Below, one piece after another: positions 16,927 to 24,105 of a stretch of 31,642 nucleotides of DNA. Under the pieces are notes generated by a model. The model was not told where the DNA came from. It ran no database searches and worked only from the letters and a program-made list of their open reading frames with translations. The stretch comes from CAZTCJ01 sp964612085 (lineage in GTDB: Bacteria; Pseudomonadota; Alphaproteobacteria; JAJFIK01). Where the stretch lies: NCBI GenBank assembly GCA_964612085.1, contig CAZTCJ010000041.1, positions 1 to 31,642 on the forward strand, in the 5' to 3' direction. The number at the start of each line of letters is the position of its first letter. Position 1 is the stretch's first letter. Made by a program: the position numbers and the translations under genes.

Positions 16927-18732
16927 ATGAGCGTTACGGATCTTGAGGCAGACGGGAGCGCCGGGGCCCGGGCCGATGCGGCCACGGCCTCCGCCGGACG
17001 GCCCCGCCGCCAGCGCGCCCTGGATCAGACGCAGGCCGAGCGCCGCCAGGCCGCCCAATGGCTCGCCGCCGCCGCCGCCCCCGCCAAGACCCGGATCCGC
17101 CTGGCCGGATTGTGCGGTGTCATGGCCGGCGTTCTCGTCATCGTTCAGAGTTTTCTCCTGGCACTGATCGTTCACCGGGCGTTTATCGACGCGGCACCGG
17201 TTTCGGCCCTGGCGGGCCTCGCGGGCCTTGCTTTGGCGGCGGTGCTGGCGCGGGCCGGTCTCGCCTACGGCCAGGAGGTGTGGGGCGTGCGCGCCGCCAA
17301 CACGGTGCAATCCCATGTGCGCGATCACGTGCTGGCCGAGATCATCCGGCGCGGCCCGGCTTACACGCGCCAGAACGATGCGGGCGCCCTGGCGGCGACG
17401 GCACTCGACAATGTTCAGGCGCTCGAAGGCTATGTCGCACGCTACCGCCCGCAAATGCTCATTGTCATGATCGTGCCGATCCTGATGATTGCCGTGGTGA
17501 CGCCGGTCAATTGGGTGGCGGGCCTGATCCTGACCATTGCCGGGCCGCTCATTCCCGTTTTCATGGCCCTGATCGGCAAAGGCGCGGCCAAGGAAAGCGC
17601 CCGCCAGTTCGACGTGCTGGCGCGCATGGGCGGCTATTTTCTCGACCGGCTGCGCGGCCTGACGACCCTGAAACTGTTCGGACGGGCCGAGGCCGAACGC
17701 AGCGCCATCGCGGCCGTGGCGCAGGACTTCCGCAGACGCACCATGCGGGTGCTGCGCATCGCCTTTCTCACATCGGCCGTGCTCGAACTGTTCAGCATCG
17801 CCGCCATCGCGGCGGTCGCGATCTATGTGGGCCTCGGCCTCATGGGTCAGATCACGTTCGGACCGGCCGAGAGCATGACCCTGTTCAGCGGCCTGTTCGT
17901 TCTGCTGCTGGCGCCGGAATTCTTCCAGCCCTTACGCCAGTTGGGCGGCTTCTATCACGACCGGGCGTCAGCGTTAGGCGCCGCCAAGGCGTTGATGGCC
18001 TACGGCCTGCCGCAAGGAGACCACGATCCGGAAACGGCCCGCGCGGGACATGGCCCCTCCCCGGCCACCGCGCCCGAGATCCGCTTCGACCGGGTCAGCC
18101 TCGCCTTTGACGGGCGCCAGGCGCTCACATCCGTCTCCATGCGGATCGCTTCCGGCGAGACCGTGGCGCTGGTGGGCACGAGCGGCGCGGGCAAGACCAG
18201 CGTCATCAACCTGATTCTGGGCTTTGCGGAGCCGACCAGCGGGCGCATCGAGATCGACGGCGCACCGGCGGACAAGGCCAGCCTGAATGCCAGAAGCGCC
18301 TGGATCGGTCAGCGCACCCATCTGTTTCACGGCACCATTCGCGACAATATACGGCTCGGCCAGCCCGATGCCCCGGACGATGCGGTCGAAGAGGCCGCCC
18401 GTGCCGCCACTGTGACCGCTTTCACGAGCAGTCTGCCCCAAGGTCTCGACACCATGATCGGCGAGCGCGGCTTCGGCCTGTCCGGCGGCCAGGCCCAGCG
18501 CGTCGCCATCGCCCGCGCTTTTCTGAAGGACGCGCCGCTTCTGCTGCTCGATGAGCCGACCGCCAATCTGGACGCCCAGAGCGAACGGCTGGTGCTGGAG
18601 GCGCTGGACCGGTTGCGCCGGGGCCGGACGGTTCTGCTGTGCACCCATACCCGCGCCGCCGCCGCCCTTGCCGACCGCAGCCTGCGCATCACCGATGGCC
18701 GTTTGGGCCAGGACGGCGAGGCGTCGTCATGA
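16927..18732 (+). CDS. cydD: Thiol reductant ABC exporter subunit CydD
   Basis: A 601-residue half-transporter. A hydrophilic Ala/Arg-rich leader (1-60) precedes a six-helix ABC-type-1 membrane domain (about 65-360) and an ATPase domain: Walker A GTSGAGKT at 417-424, signature LSGGQ at 518-522, Walker B LLLDEP at 539-544. With CydC it exports glutathione and cysteine to the periplasm, which is needed to mature cytochrome bd oxidase and c-type cytochromes. The ATG at 16927 has GAGGACCGG upstream and matches the start of the leader; the longer open frame runs back into the DUF418 gene in another phase. It overlaps cydC by four bases (ATGA), showing translational coupling. The cydAB oxidase genes are not in the window. 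Confidence 0.93.
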   Translation: MSVTDLEADGSAGARADAATASAGRPRRQRALDQTQAERRQAAQWLAAAAAPAKTRIRLAGLCGVMAGVLVIVQSFLLALIVHRAFIDAAPVSALAGLAGLALAAVLARAGLAYGQEVWGVRAANTVQSHVRDHVLAEIIRRGPAYTRQNDAGALAATALDNVQALEGYVARYRPQMLIVMIVPILMIAVVTPVNWVAGLILTIAGPLIPVFMALIGKGAAKESARQFDVLARMGGYFLDRLRGLTTLKLFGRAEAERSAIAAVAQDFRRRTMRVLRIAFLTSAVLELFSIAAIAAVAIYVGLGLMGQITFGPAESMTLFSGLFVLLLAPEFFQPLRQLGGFYHDRASALGAAKALMAYGLPQGDHDPETARAGHGPSPATAPEIRFDRVSLAFDGRQALTSVSMRIASGETVALVGTSGAGKTSVINLILGFAEPTSGRIEIDGAPADKASLNARSAWIGQRTHLFHGTIRDNIRLGQPDAPDDAVEEAARAATVTAFTSSLPQGLDTMIGERGFGLSGGQAQRVAIARAFLKDAPLLLLDEPTANLDAQSERLVLEALDRLRRGRTVLLCTHTRAAAALADRSLRITDGRLGQDGEASS

Positions 18733-20477
18733 GCGGGCTGATGGTCTTTGTACGGTTGATGCGCCCCGCGCGCGGCTGGGTTCTCCTGGGCGCGGGACTG
18801 ACATTGCTGACCCTGTTGTCCGGTATCGCGCTCCTCGGCATTGCTGGCTGGTTCACGGCGGCGGCGGCACAGAACCCGCTCGTCCTGGCGACGCTTGCCC
18901 TCTCCCCCGTGGCGGCGATCCGGTTCCTCGCCATCCTGCGGGTCGTCTCGCGTTATGGCGACCGGCTGGCTACCCATGAAGCGACGTTCCGTGTGCTGGC
19001 GGGATTGCGCCTGTGGTTCTTTGCCCGGATCCAGCCCCTCGCGCCGTCGCAACTGGGGGCCCTGCGCTCCGGCGATTTGTTGAACCGCATCACCGCCGAT
19101 ATCGACGCGCTCGACACTCTCTATCTGCGCATTCTGGTGCCGACGGGTACGGCGGCGCTGGCGGGGCTGCTGATCTTCGGCTTTCTGAGCCTCTACAGCC
19201 CCGCGCTGGCTTTGACCGCGCTCGGCTTCGGGCTTGCCGCCGGTCTCGCCGTGCCCGCCTGGGCCGAGCGGCAGGGCCGGTCTTATGGCCAGGATATGAA
19301 CCGCATACTGAGCGACCTGCGCGCCGGTCTGGTCGATACGGTCCAAGGACTGCCCGAACTGCTGAGCTACGGCGCGGCAGACGCCACACGCGCGCGCATC
19401 CGCCGTCTCAGCGACCGGCTGCTCTCCGACCGCCTCGCCATGGGCCGGATCACCGGAATCGCCAATGGCGCCACGGTGGTTCTGACCCAGACGGCGGTGC
19501 TCGCCACGCTGCTCATCGGTGTCGCGCTCATGGGCGGCGGCCATCTCAACGGGCCCGCCGTGGTCCTGATGACCTTTTGTGTGCTGGCTGCCTTCGAAGC
19601 CGTGGCGCCGCTGGGCCCGGCCTTTCAATATCTCGGGCGCACCCGGGCGGCGGGCAAGCGCCTGCTGGATCTCGCCACCGCCCGGCCTTTGGTCCTGGAT
19701 CCGCCGGCCTCCCGCAGCACCGAGATCGCATCCGTACCCGGATTTATGCTCGAGGCCGTTTCCTTCGCCTATCCCGCACGGGACGGCGCGCCCGAGCGGG
19801 ACGCCGCCGTGCATGCGGTCACCCTCGCGGTGGCGCCGGGGCGCAAGGTCGGCCTTGTGGGCCATAGCGGCAGCGGCAAGTCCACCCTGCTCGCTTTGAT
19901 GATGCGCCTTTACGATGCGGATGAAGGCACCGTCCGGCTGGGCGGTGTGCCCGTGCGGGAACTGGCCCAAAACGATATCTGGTCGCGCATCGGGTTTCTG
20001 TCGCAGCATACGGAGCTTTTCTGCGCCACCGTGCGGGACAATATCTTACTCGGCAAGCCCCATGCGGACGATGCCGCCGTGCGCCGGGCCGCCCGCATCG
20101 CGGGGCTGGAGCCTTTCCTGGCCCGCCAGCCCGACGGGCTCGAGACCTGGGTGGGCGAAGGCGGCCTCCTCGTGTCCGGTGGCGAGGCGCGGCGCATCGC
20201 GCTCGCCCGGGTCATCCTGAAAGACGCGCCCATTTTGCTCCTGGACGAACCGACCGAGGGCCTCGACCGGGAGACCGCCCGCGAGGTTCTGGACGCCCTC
20301 ACCGAAACCGCGCGCGACAAGACCGTGGTCATGGTCAGCCACCGCCCGGCCTATCTTGAAGCCATGGACGAAATTTACGTTCTGGACCAGGGGCGTATTA
20401 TCGACGGCGGGCCGGCGGACACAGTACGCGCGGAAAGCGAGGCCTTCCGCCGCCTGGGCGGCGTTGATCTCGTGTGA
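18729..20477 (+). CDS. cydC: Thiol reductant ABC exporter subunit CydC
   Basis: A 582-residue half-transporter, partner of CydD. Six membrane helices lie within about 15-310; the GIALLGIAGWFTAAA start is typical of CydC. The ATPase domain has Walker A GHSGSGKS at 378-385, a signature written VSGGE rather than LSGGQ, and Walker B LLLDEP. The degenerate signature suggests asymmetric ATP sites in the heterodimer, as known for CydDC. The start ATG overlaps the cydD stop (ATGA). A hairpin follows the stop directly, so the operon probably ends here. Confidence 0.93.
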   Translation: MSGLMVFVRLMRPARGWVLLGAGLTLLTLLSGIALLGIAGWFTAAAAQNPLVLATLALSPVAAIRFLAILRVVSRYGDRLATHEATFRVLAGLRLWFFARIQPLAPSQLGALRSGDLLNRITADIDALDTLYLRILVPTGTAALAGLLIFGFLSLYSPALALTALGFGLAAGLAVPAWAERQGRSYGQDMNRILSDLRAGLVDTVQGLPELLSYGAADATRARIRRLSDRLLSDRLAMGRITGIANGATVVLTQTAVLATLLIGVALMGGGHLNGPAVVLMTFCVLAAFEAVAPLGPAFQYLGRTRAAGKRLLDLATARPLVLDPPASRSTEIASVPGFMLEAVSFAYPARDGAPERDAAVHAVTLAVAPGRKVGLVGHSGSGKSTLLALMMRLYDADEGTVRLGGVPVRELAQNDIWSRIGFLSQHTELFCATVRDNILLGKPHADDAAVRRAARIAGLEPFLARQPDGLETWVGEGGLLVSGGEARRIALARVILKDAPILLLDEPTEGLDRETAREVLDALTETARDKTVVMVSHRPAYLEAMDEIYVLDQGRIIDGGPADTVRAESEAFRRLGGVDLV

Positions 20478-20479
20478 CG

Positions 20480-20499
20480 CCGGTCTTGTATAAGGCCGG
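20480..20499 (+). terminator. Hairpin after cydC
   Basis: CCGGTCTT at 20480-20487 pairs with AAGGCCGG at 20492-20499 (one T-G pair) around GTAT. It begins three bases after the cydC stop. It is followed by TCTTGC, a poor T-run. GCCGGTC occurs three times here. It is probably a weak terminator or processing site before the dnaJ-like gene. Confidence 0.45.
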
Positions 20500-20596
20500 T
20501 CTTGCTATACTGCCGGTCGGGGGAGGCGTTGACCTTGGGGGGCAAGGGCGCGATGCTGCGCCGGAACGAACCGGATGACCAGGGTTGATGCGGGTC

Positions 20597-21523
20597 ATGA
20601 GCAAAACCTTATACGACATATTGGGCGTGGCGCCGACGGCGGGCGAGGACGAGATCAAGGCCGCCTACCGCGCGCTCGCCAAGAAGCACCATCCGGACCT
20701 CAATCCGAACGATCCGCAGGCGGAAGCCCGCTTCAAGGCCATCGCCGCCGCGTTCATGATTCTGGGCGATCCGGACAAACGCGCCCGCTATGACCGGGGC
20801 GAGATCGACGAGAGCGGCGCGGACCGGGGCGCGGCAGGGTTCTACCGGGACCACACGGACGGCGAGGATGCCGGCAAATACAGCCGCGGCATCGACCCGG
20901 AGGATTTTCCCACTTTCCGCGAAATGTTTTCCGATCTGTTCGGCCACGGCATTTTCGGGCGCGGACCGGAGGCCGAACTGCGCGGCGCGGATATGCGCTT
21001 TGCCATCACCGTGCCGTTTCTCGACGCAGCCCTGGGCGCGAACAAGAAAATGGCCCTGCCCGATGGCCGCCGGATCGACGTCACCATTCCCGCCGGCATC
21101 GAGGACGGCCAGACCATCCGCCTGAAAGGCTATGGCATGCCCGGCGGCGAACAGGGCGTGCCGGGCGACGTTTTGTTGAAAGTGAATGTCGAAGCGCATG
21201 AGGTGTTCAAGCGCGACGGTCGCAATATCCTGATCGACCTGCCGCTGACCCTGCCCGAGGCGGTCATGGGCACTTATGTCCGTGTCCCGACAATTCACGG
21301 CCCAGTGAACGCCCGCGTGCCCGGCGGCACCGACAGCGGCACGGTGCTGCGCCTCAAGGGCAAGGGGATCCTGCCGGTGCTGGGCGGCGATCCGGGCGAT
21401 CAGCTCGCCACGGTTCAGGTCACCCTGCCCAAATCCATCGATGCGGAACTGCAAACCCTGCTTGAGCGCTGGCAGGCGCGTCATCCGGATAATCCGCGTG
21501 CCGCATGGGAGAGTTTGTTATGA
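20597..21523 (+). CDS. DnaJ C-terminal domain co-chaperone (CbpA-like)
   Basis: A 308-residue class-B J protein. The J domain (1-65) has the HPD motif at 32-34, which stimulates DnaK ATP hydrolysis. A linker containing FREMFSDLFGHGIFG follows, then the two C-terminal beta domains (about 130-300, for example RFAITVPFLDAALG and LLKVNVEAHEVFKRDGRNI). There is no zinc-finger region, so it is CbpA-like rather than DnaJ itself. I prefer the ATG at 20597, which begins the conserved MSKTLYDILGV; TTG at 20585 and ATG at 20588 are in-frame alternatives. Its stop overlaps the start of the modulator gene by four bases, so the two proteins are probably made together. Confidence 0.9.
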   Translation: MSKTLYDILGVAPTAGEDEIKAAYRALAKKHHPDLNPNDPQAEARFKAIAAAFMILGDPDKRARYDRGEIDESGADRGAAGFYRDHTDGEDAGKYSRGIDPEDFPTFREMFSDLFGHGIFGRGPEAELRGADMRFAITVPFLDAALGANKKMALPDGRRIDVTIPAGIEDGQTIRLKGYGMPGGEQGVPGDVLLKVNVEAHEVFKRDGRNILIDLPLTLPEAVMGTYVRVPTIHGPVNARVPGGTDSGTVLRLKGKGILPVLGGDPGDQLATVQVTLPKSIDAELQTLLERWQARHPDNPRAAWESLL

Positions 21524-21849
21524 GAACCAAGGACGACGTGCTGACGGAGATCACCGGCCTCAGCCATACGACCCTGGAGCTGTGCGTCGCGCGCGGCTGG
21601 GTCAAGCCCACCCAGCATATGGGCGCCGAGATGTTTCTCGATATCGACGTGGCGCGGCTGCGGCTGGTGCAGGAATTGCGCAGCGATATGGGCCTCAATG
21701 ACGAGGCGGTGCCGGTGGTGCTCGCGCTGATCGATCAGGTCCATGATTTGCGCCGGACCGTGCACCGGCTGGCCGAGGAACTGGCCGCCGCCAGGCGCGA
21801 GACGCCGGCACGGCGCAAGCGCCAGATCCCGGTTTCGCCCCGGGTGTGA
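21520..21849 (+). CDS. cbpM: Chaperone modulator CbpM-like (MerR-fold) protein
   Basis: A 109-residue protein with a MerR-like helix-turn-helix start (LTEITGLSHTTLELCVARGWVKP) and a C-terminal helical half (ALIDQVHDLRRTVHRLAEEL). This is the arrangement of CbpM, which binds the J domain of CbpA and inhibits it. The position directly after a CbpA-like gene, with ATGA overlap, supports this. A DNA-binding role is possible from the fold but less likely from context. The last 15 residues are basic. Confidence 0.83.
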   Translation: MRTKDDVLTEITGLSHTTLELCVARGWVKPTQHMGAEMFLDIDVARLRLVQELRSDMGLNDEAVPVVLALIDQVHDLRRTVHRLAEELAAARRETPARRKRQIPVSPRV

Positions 21850-22098
21850 CGGCCCTGACGCCAGGCACCCGTTGCACCCCTTGGCGCTGGGCCCCAGTTT
21901 GTGTTAGGCGTGGCCACGCTCTTGAGACCTTACGGCCTTGGGGCGTGACACGCGCTTGATCGAGCCATCCGGCGGACCGGCGCCCCCACGACCAAAGCAT
22001 CCGGCCCGCACACCGGGCCCGCATCCAAAAGAAAAAGTGTCTTGGCCGTGGCGGAAGCGCGCCGCAGGAATGGGCTCCTTTTACCGGAGGCACCGGCC
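21850..22098 (+). other. Leader region of the IMP dehydrogenase gene
   Basis: 249 bases without a gene. It holds an imperfect hairpin after the cbpM stop (CGCCAGG with CCTTGGCG), a short GCGTGGCCACGC palindrome and an A-rich stretch (AAAAGAAAAAG) about 70 bases before the start codon. I recognise no riboswitch and no clear promoter. Confidence 0.3.
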
Positions 22099-23598
22099 AT
22101 GGCCACCTATGTCGAGGGCACGTCCCGCACCTTCAACGAATATCTCCTGCTGCCCAATCTGACCAAGATTGGCGACACCACCGACAATGTGGACCTCTCC
22201 ACCCCCGTGGACCGCTTCAAGAAAGGCGGCAAGCCCCGCATTTCCCTGAAACTGCCCGTGACATCCGCTGTCATGCAGGCGGTGTCGGGACCGGATCTGG
22301 CGATCGCGCTGGCGGGCAGCGGCGGCCTGTCCTTCATCTATCACTCGCAGCCGATCGAGGCTCAGGCGGACATGATCCGCAGGGTGAAGTCCTTCAAGGC
22401 GGGCTTCGTGATCAGCGATTCCAATCTGACGCCCGAATCCACCATCGCCCAGGGGATTTCGCTGGCGCGCAATACGGGCCATTCGACCATCGCGGTGACG
22501 GCGGACGGCACGCCCACGGGAAAATTCTACGGTCTGCTGACCCGCCAGGACATTCCGATTAAGGACGATGCCACGGCCGATACGGTGTCCAAATGGATGA
22601 CGGCGTCCGACAAGATGGTCACCGCCCAGGCCGACATTTCGCTCGAGGCCGCCCAGGATCTCATCTGGTCGTCGAAGCAAAAATGCCTGCCGATCCTCGA
22701 TAAGGACGGCCATCTGGTGCATCTGGTGTTCCGGCGCGACTTCGAGGCCCAGGAACTGTTCCCCTACGAAATGATGGACGACCGCAAACGCATTCTGGTC
22801 GGCGCCGGCATCAACACCCACGACTACAAGGAACGCGTGCCGGCACTCGTTGAAGCAGGCGCCGATGTGTTGGCGCTCGATGCCTCCGACGGCTTCAGCG
22901 TCTGGCAGAAAAAGGCATTGGAGTTCATCCGCTCCGAATACGGACGGGATGTGATCGTCGGCGGCGGCAATGTGGTGGAGGAAGACGGTTTCCGCTATCT
23001 GGCGGATGCGGGCGCGGATTTCGTCAAGGTGGGCATCGGCGGCGGCTCCATCTGCATCACCCGCGAGCAAAAAGGCTTGGGCCGGGGACAGGCCTCCGCC
23101 GTTATGGCCGTGGCGGCGGCCCGGGACAAATATCTCGAAGAGACGGGCGAGTATGTTCCTCTGTGCTCTGACGGTGGCATTCAGCACGACTACCACATCA
23201 CCCTGGCGCTCGCCATGGGGGCGGATTTCGTCATGCTGGGGCGCTATTTCGCCCGCTTCGACGAAAGCCCGGGGCGCAAGGTGCGGCTGGGCTCGCGCTA
23301 TGTGAAGGAATATTGGGGCGAAGGCGCGGAACGGGCGCGCAATCTCGCGCGCTACGACCAGGGCGGCGGACGCAAGCTGCATTTCGAGGAAGGCGTGGAC
23401 GGCTACGTGCCGTATGCGGGCGACCTGTCGAGCAATGTGGCGCGGACGCGAGCCAAGATCGCCTCGACCATGTGCAATTGCGGCTCCACCTCGATTCCGG
23501 AGTTCCGGGAGAATGCCCGTCTGACCAAGGTGTCCCAGCAGAGCTTCCTGGAATCCACCTATTCCGTCGAACGCAAGGATACCGACGACCTGCGCTGA
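22099..23598 (+). CDS. guaB: IMP dehydrogenase, Tritrichomonas foetus type
   Basis: A 499-residue enzyme converting IMP to XMP with NAD, the committing step to GTP. The beta/alpha barrel is interrupted by a CBS pair (about 105-220, for example GLLTRQDIPI and HLVHLVFRRDF). The active-site loop GGGSICITREQKGLGRGQ carries the catalytic Cys at residue 319, and the flap has Arg418-Tyr419; I recall the same residue numbers for the T. foetus enzyme. The usual bacterial loop is GPGSICTTR, so this is the divergent branch known from that protozoan and from some anaerobic bacteria. GGAGG precedes the ATG at 22099. It stands alone in its transcription unit; guaA is not adjacent. Confidence 0.9.
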   Translation: MATYVEGTSRTFNEYLLLPNLTKIGDTTDNVDLSTPVDRFKKGGKPRISLKLPVTSAVMQAVSGPDLAIALAGSGGLSFIYHSQPIEAQADMIRRVKSFKAGFVISDSNLTPESTIAQGISLARNTGHSTIAVTADGTPTGKFYGLLTRQDIPIKDDATADTVSKWMTASDKMVTAQADISLEAAQDLIWSSKQKCLPILDKDGHLVHLVFRRDFEAQELFPYEMMDDRKRILVGAGINTHDYKERVPALVEAGADVLALDASDGFSVWQKKALEFIRSEYGRDVIVGGGNVVEEDGFRYLADAGADFVKVGIGGGSICITREQKGLGRGQASAVMAVAAARDKYLEETGEYVPLCSDGGIQHDYHITLALAMGADFVMLGRYFARFDESPGRKVRLGSRYVKEYWGEGAERARNLARYDQGGGRKLHFEEGVDGYVPYAGDLSSNVARTRAKIASTMCNCGSTSIPEFRENARLTKVSQQSFLESTYSVERKDTDDLR

Positions 23599-23678
23599 CC
23601 GGTCTTTCCCCGGCCCATTGGCAGCCGCCGCCGGAAAAGGTAAGGTAAACCTTAATAAAGGCGCGGGTCCGGGGTTGT

Positions 23679-24017
23679 ATGAGAAACAGCTATTCCGTAG
23701 CGAATAAAGCGTGGCGTATGCGCTCGCCTCTGGCGGGTGTTATCGCTATTGCTATTCTCTTCGCCCAACTGATCGTTGCCGGTCATGCTGCGGACTTCGA
23801 TCACGATCACGATCACGACCATGACGGCGAGATCTGCTCGTGCGTCCTCCATAACGACCGGAAAGACAGTCTGGCCGGCGCCGATCCGGTCCAGGTGCCA
23901 TACCCGGCCCAGCGCATCATTCTTTGCGCCCACCCCACCCATCGGACGGCGCAGGATTTCGACCGCCTGCGGACCATCCAGGCCCGCGCACCACCGCGTC
24001 AGCCCCATCAATCCTGA
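23679..24017 (+). CDS. Small exported His-rich protein, probable metal binder
   Basis: A 112-residue protein with an N-terminal helix (about 17-36) and likely cleavage after AGHA. The mature N-terminus is DFDHDHDHDHDGEICSC: four His alternate with Asp (42, 44, 46, 48), followed by Cys53, Cys55 and His58, then another Cys and two His near 83-87. This is a likely zinc or other transition-metal site in the periplasm. It lies 88 bases before a ZnuD-like receptor on the same strand, so it may hand over or buffer metal for it. An in-frame ATG at residue 14 is an alternative start. I cannot place it in a named family. Not all of the tail looks conserved. Confidence 0.7.
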   Translation: MRNSYSVANKAWRMRSPLAGVIAIAILFAQLIVAGHAADFDHDHDHDHDGEICSCVLHNDRKDSLAGADPVQVPYPAQRIILCAHPTHRTAQDFDRLRTIQARAPPRQPHQS

Positions 24018-24105
24018 AACGACTATTTTGATTGATCAGCGGACGGATCGTCGCGCCAGCATGGGCGCATCCGCTCCCCGCGACTGACCTAGGTTGGATA
24101 AACGA

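Noticed and set aside
18327..20009. 560-codon reverse-strand open frame opposite cydDC
   Set aside because: It is antisense to two proteins with intact ABC motifs; no ribosome site or known domain.
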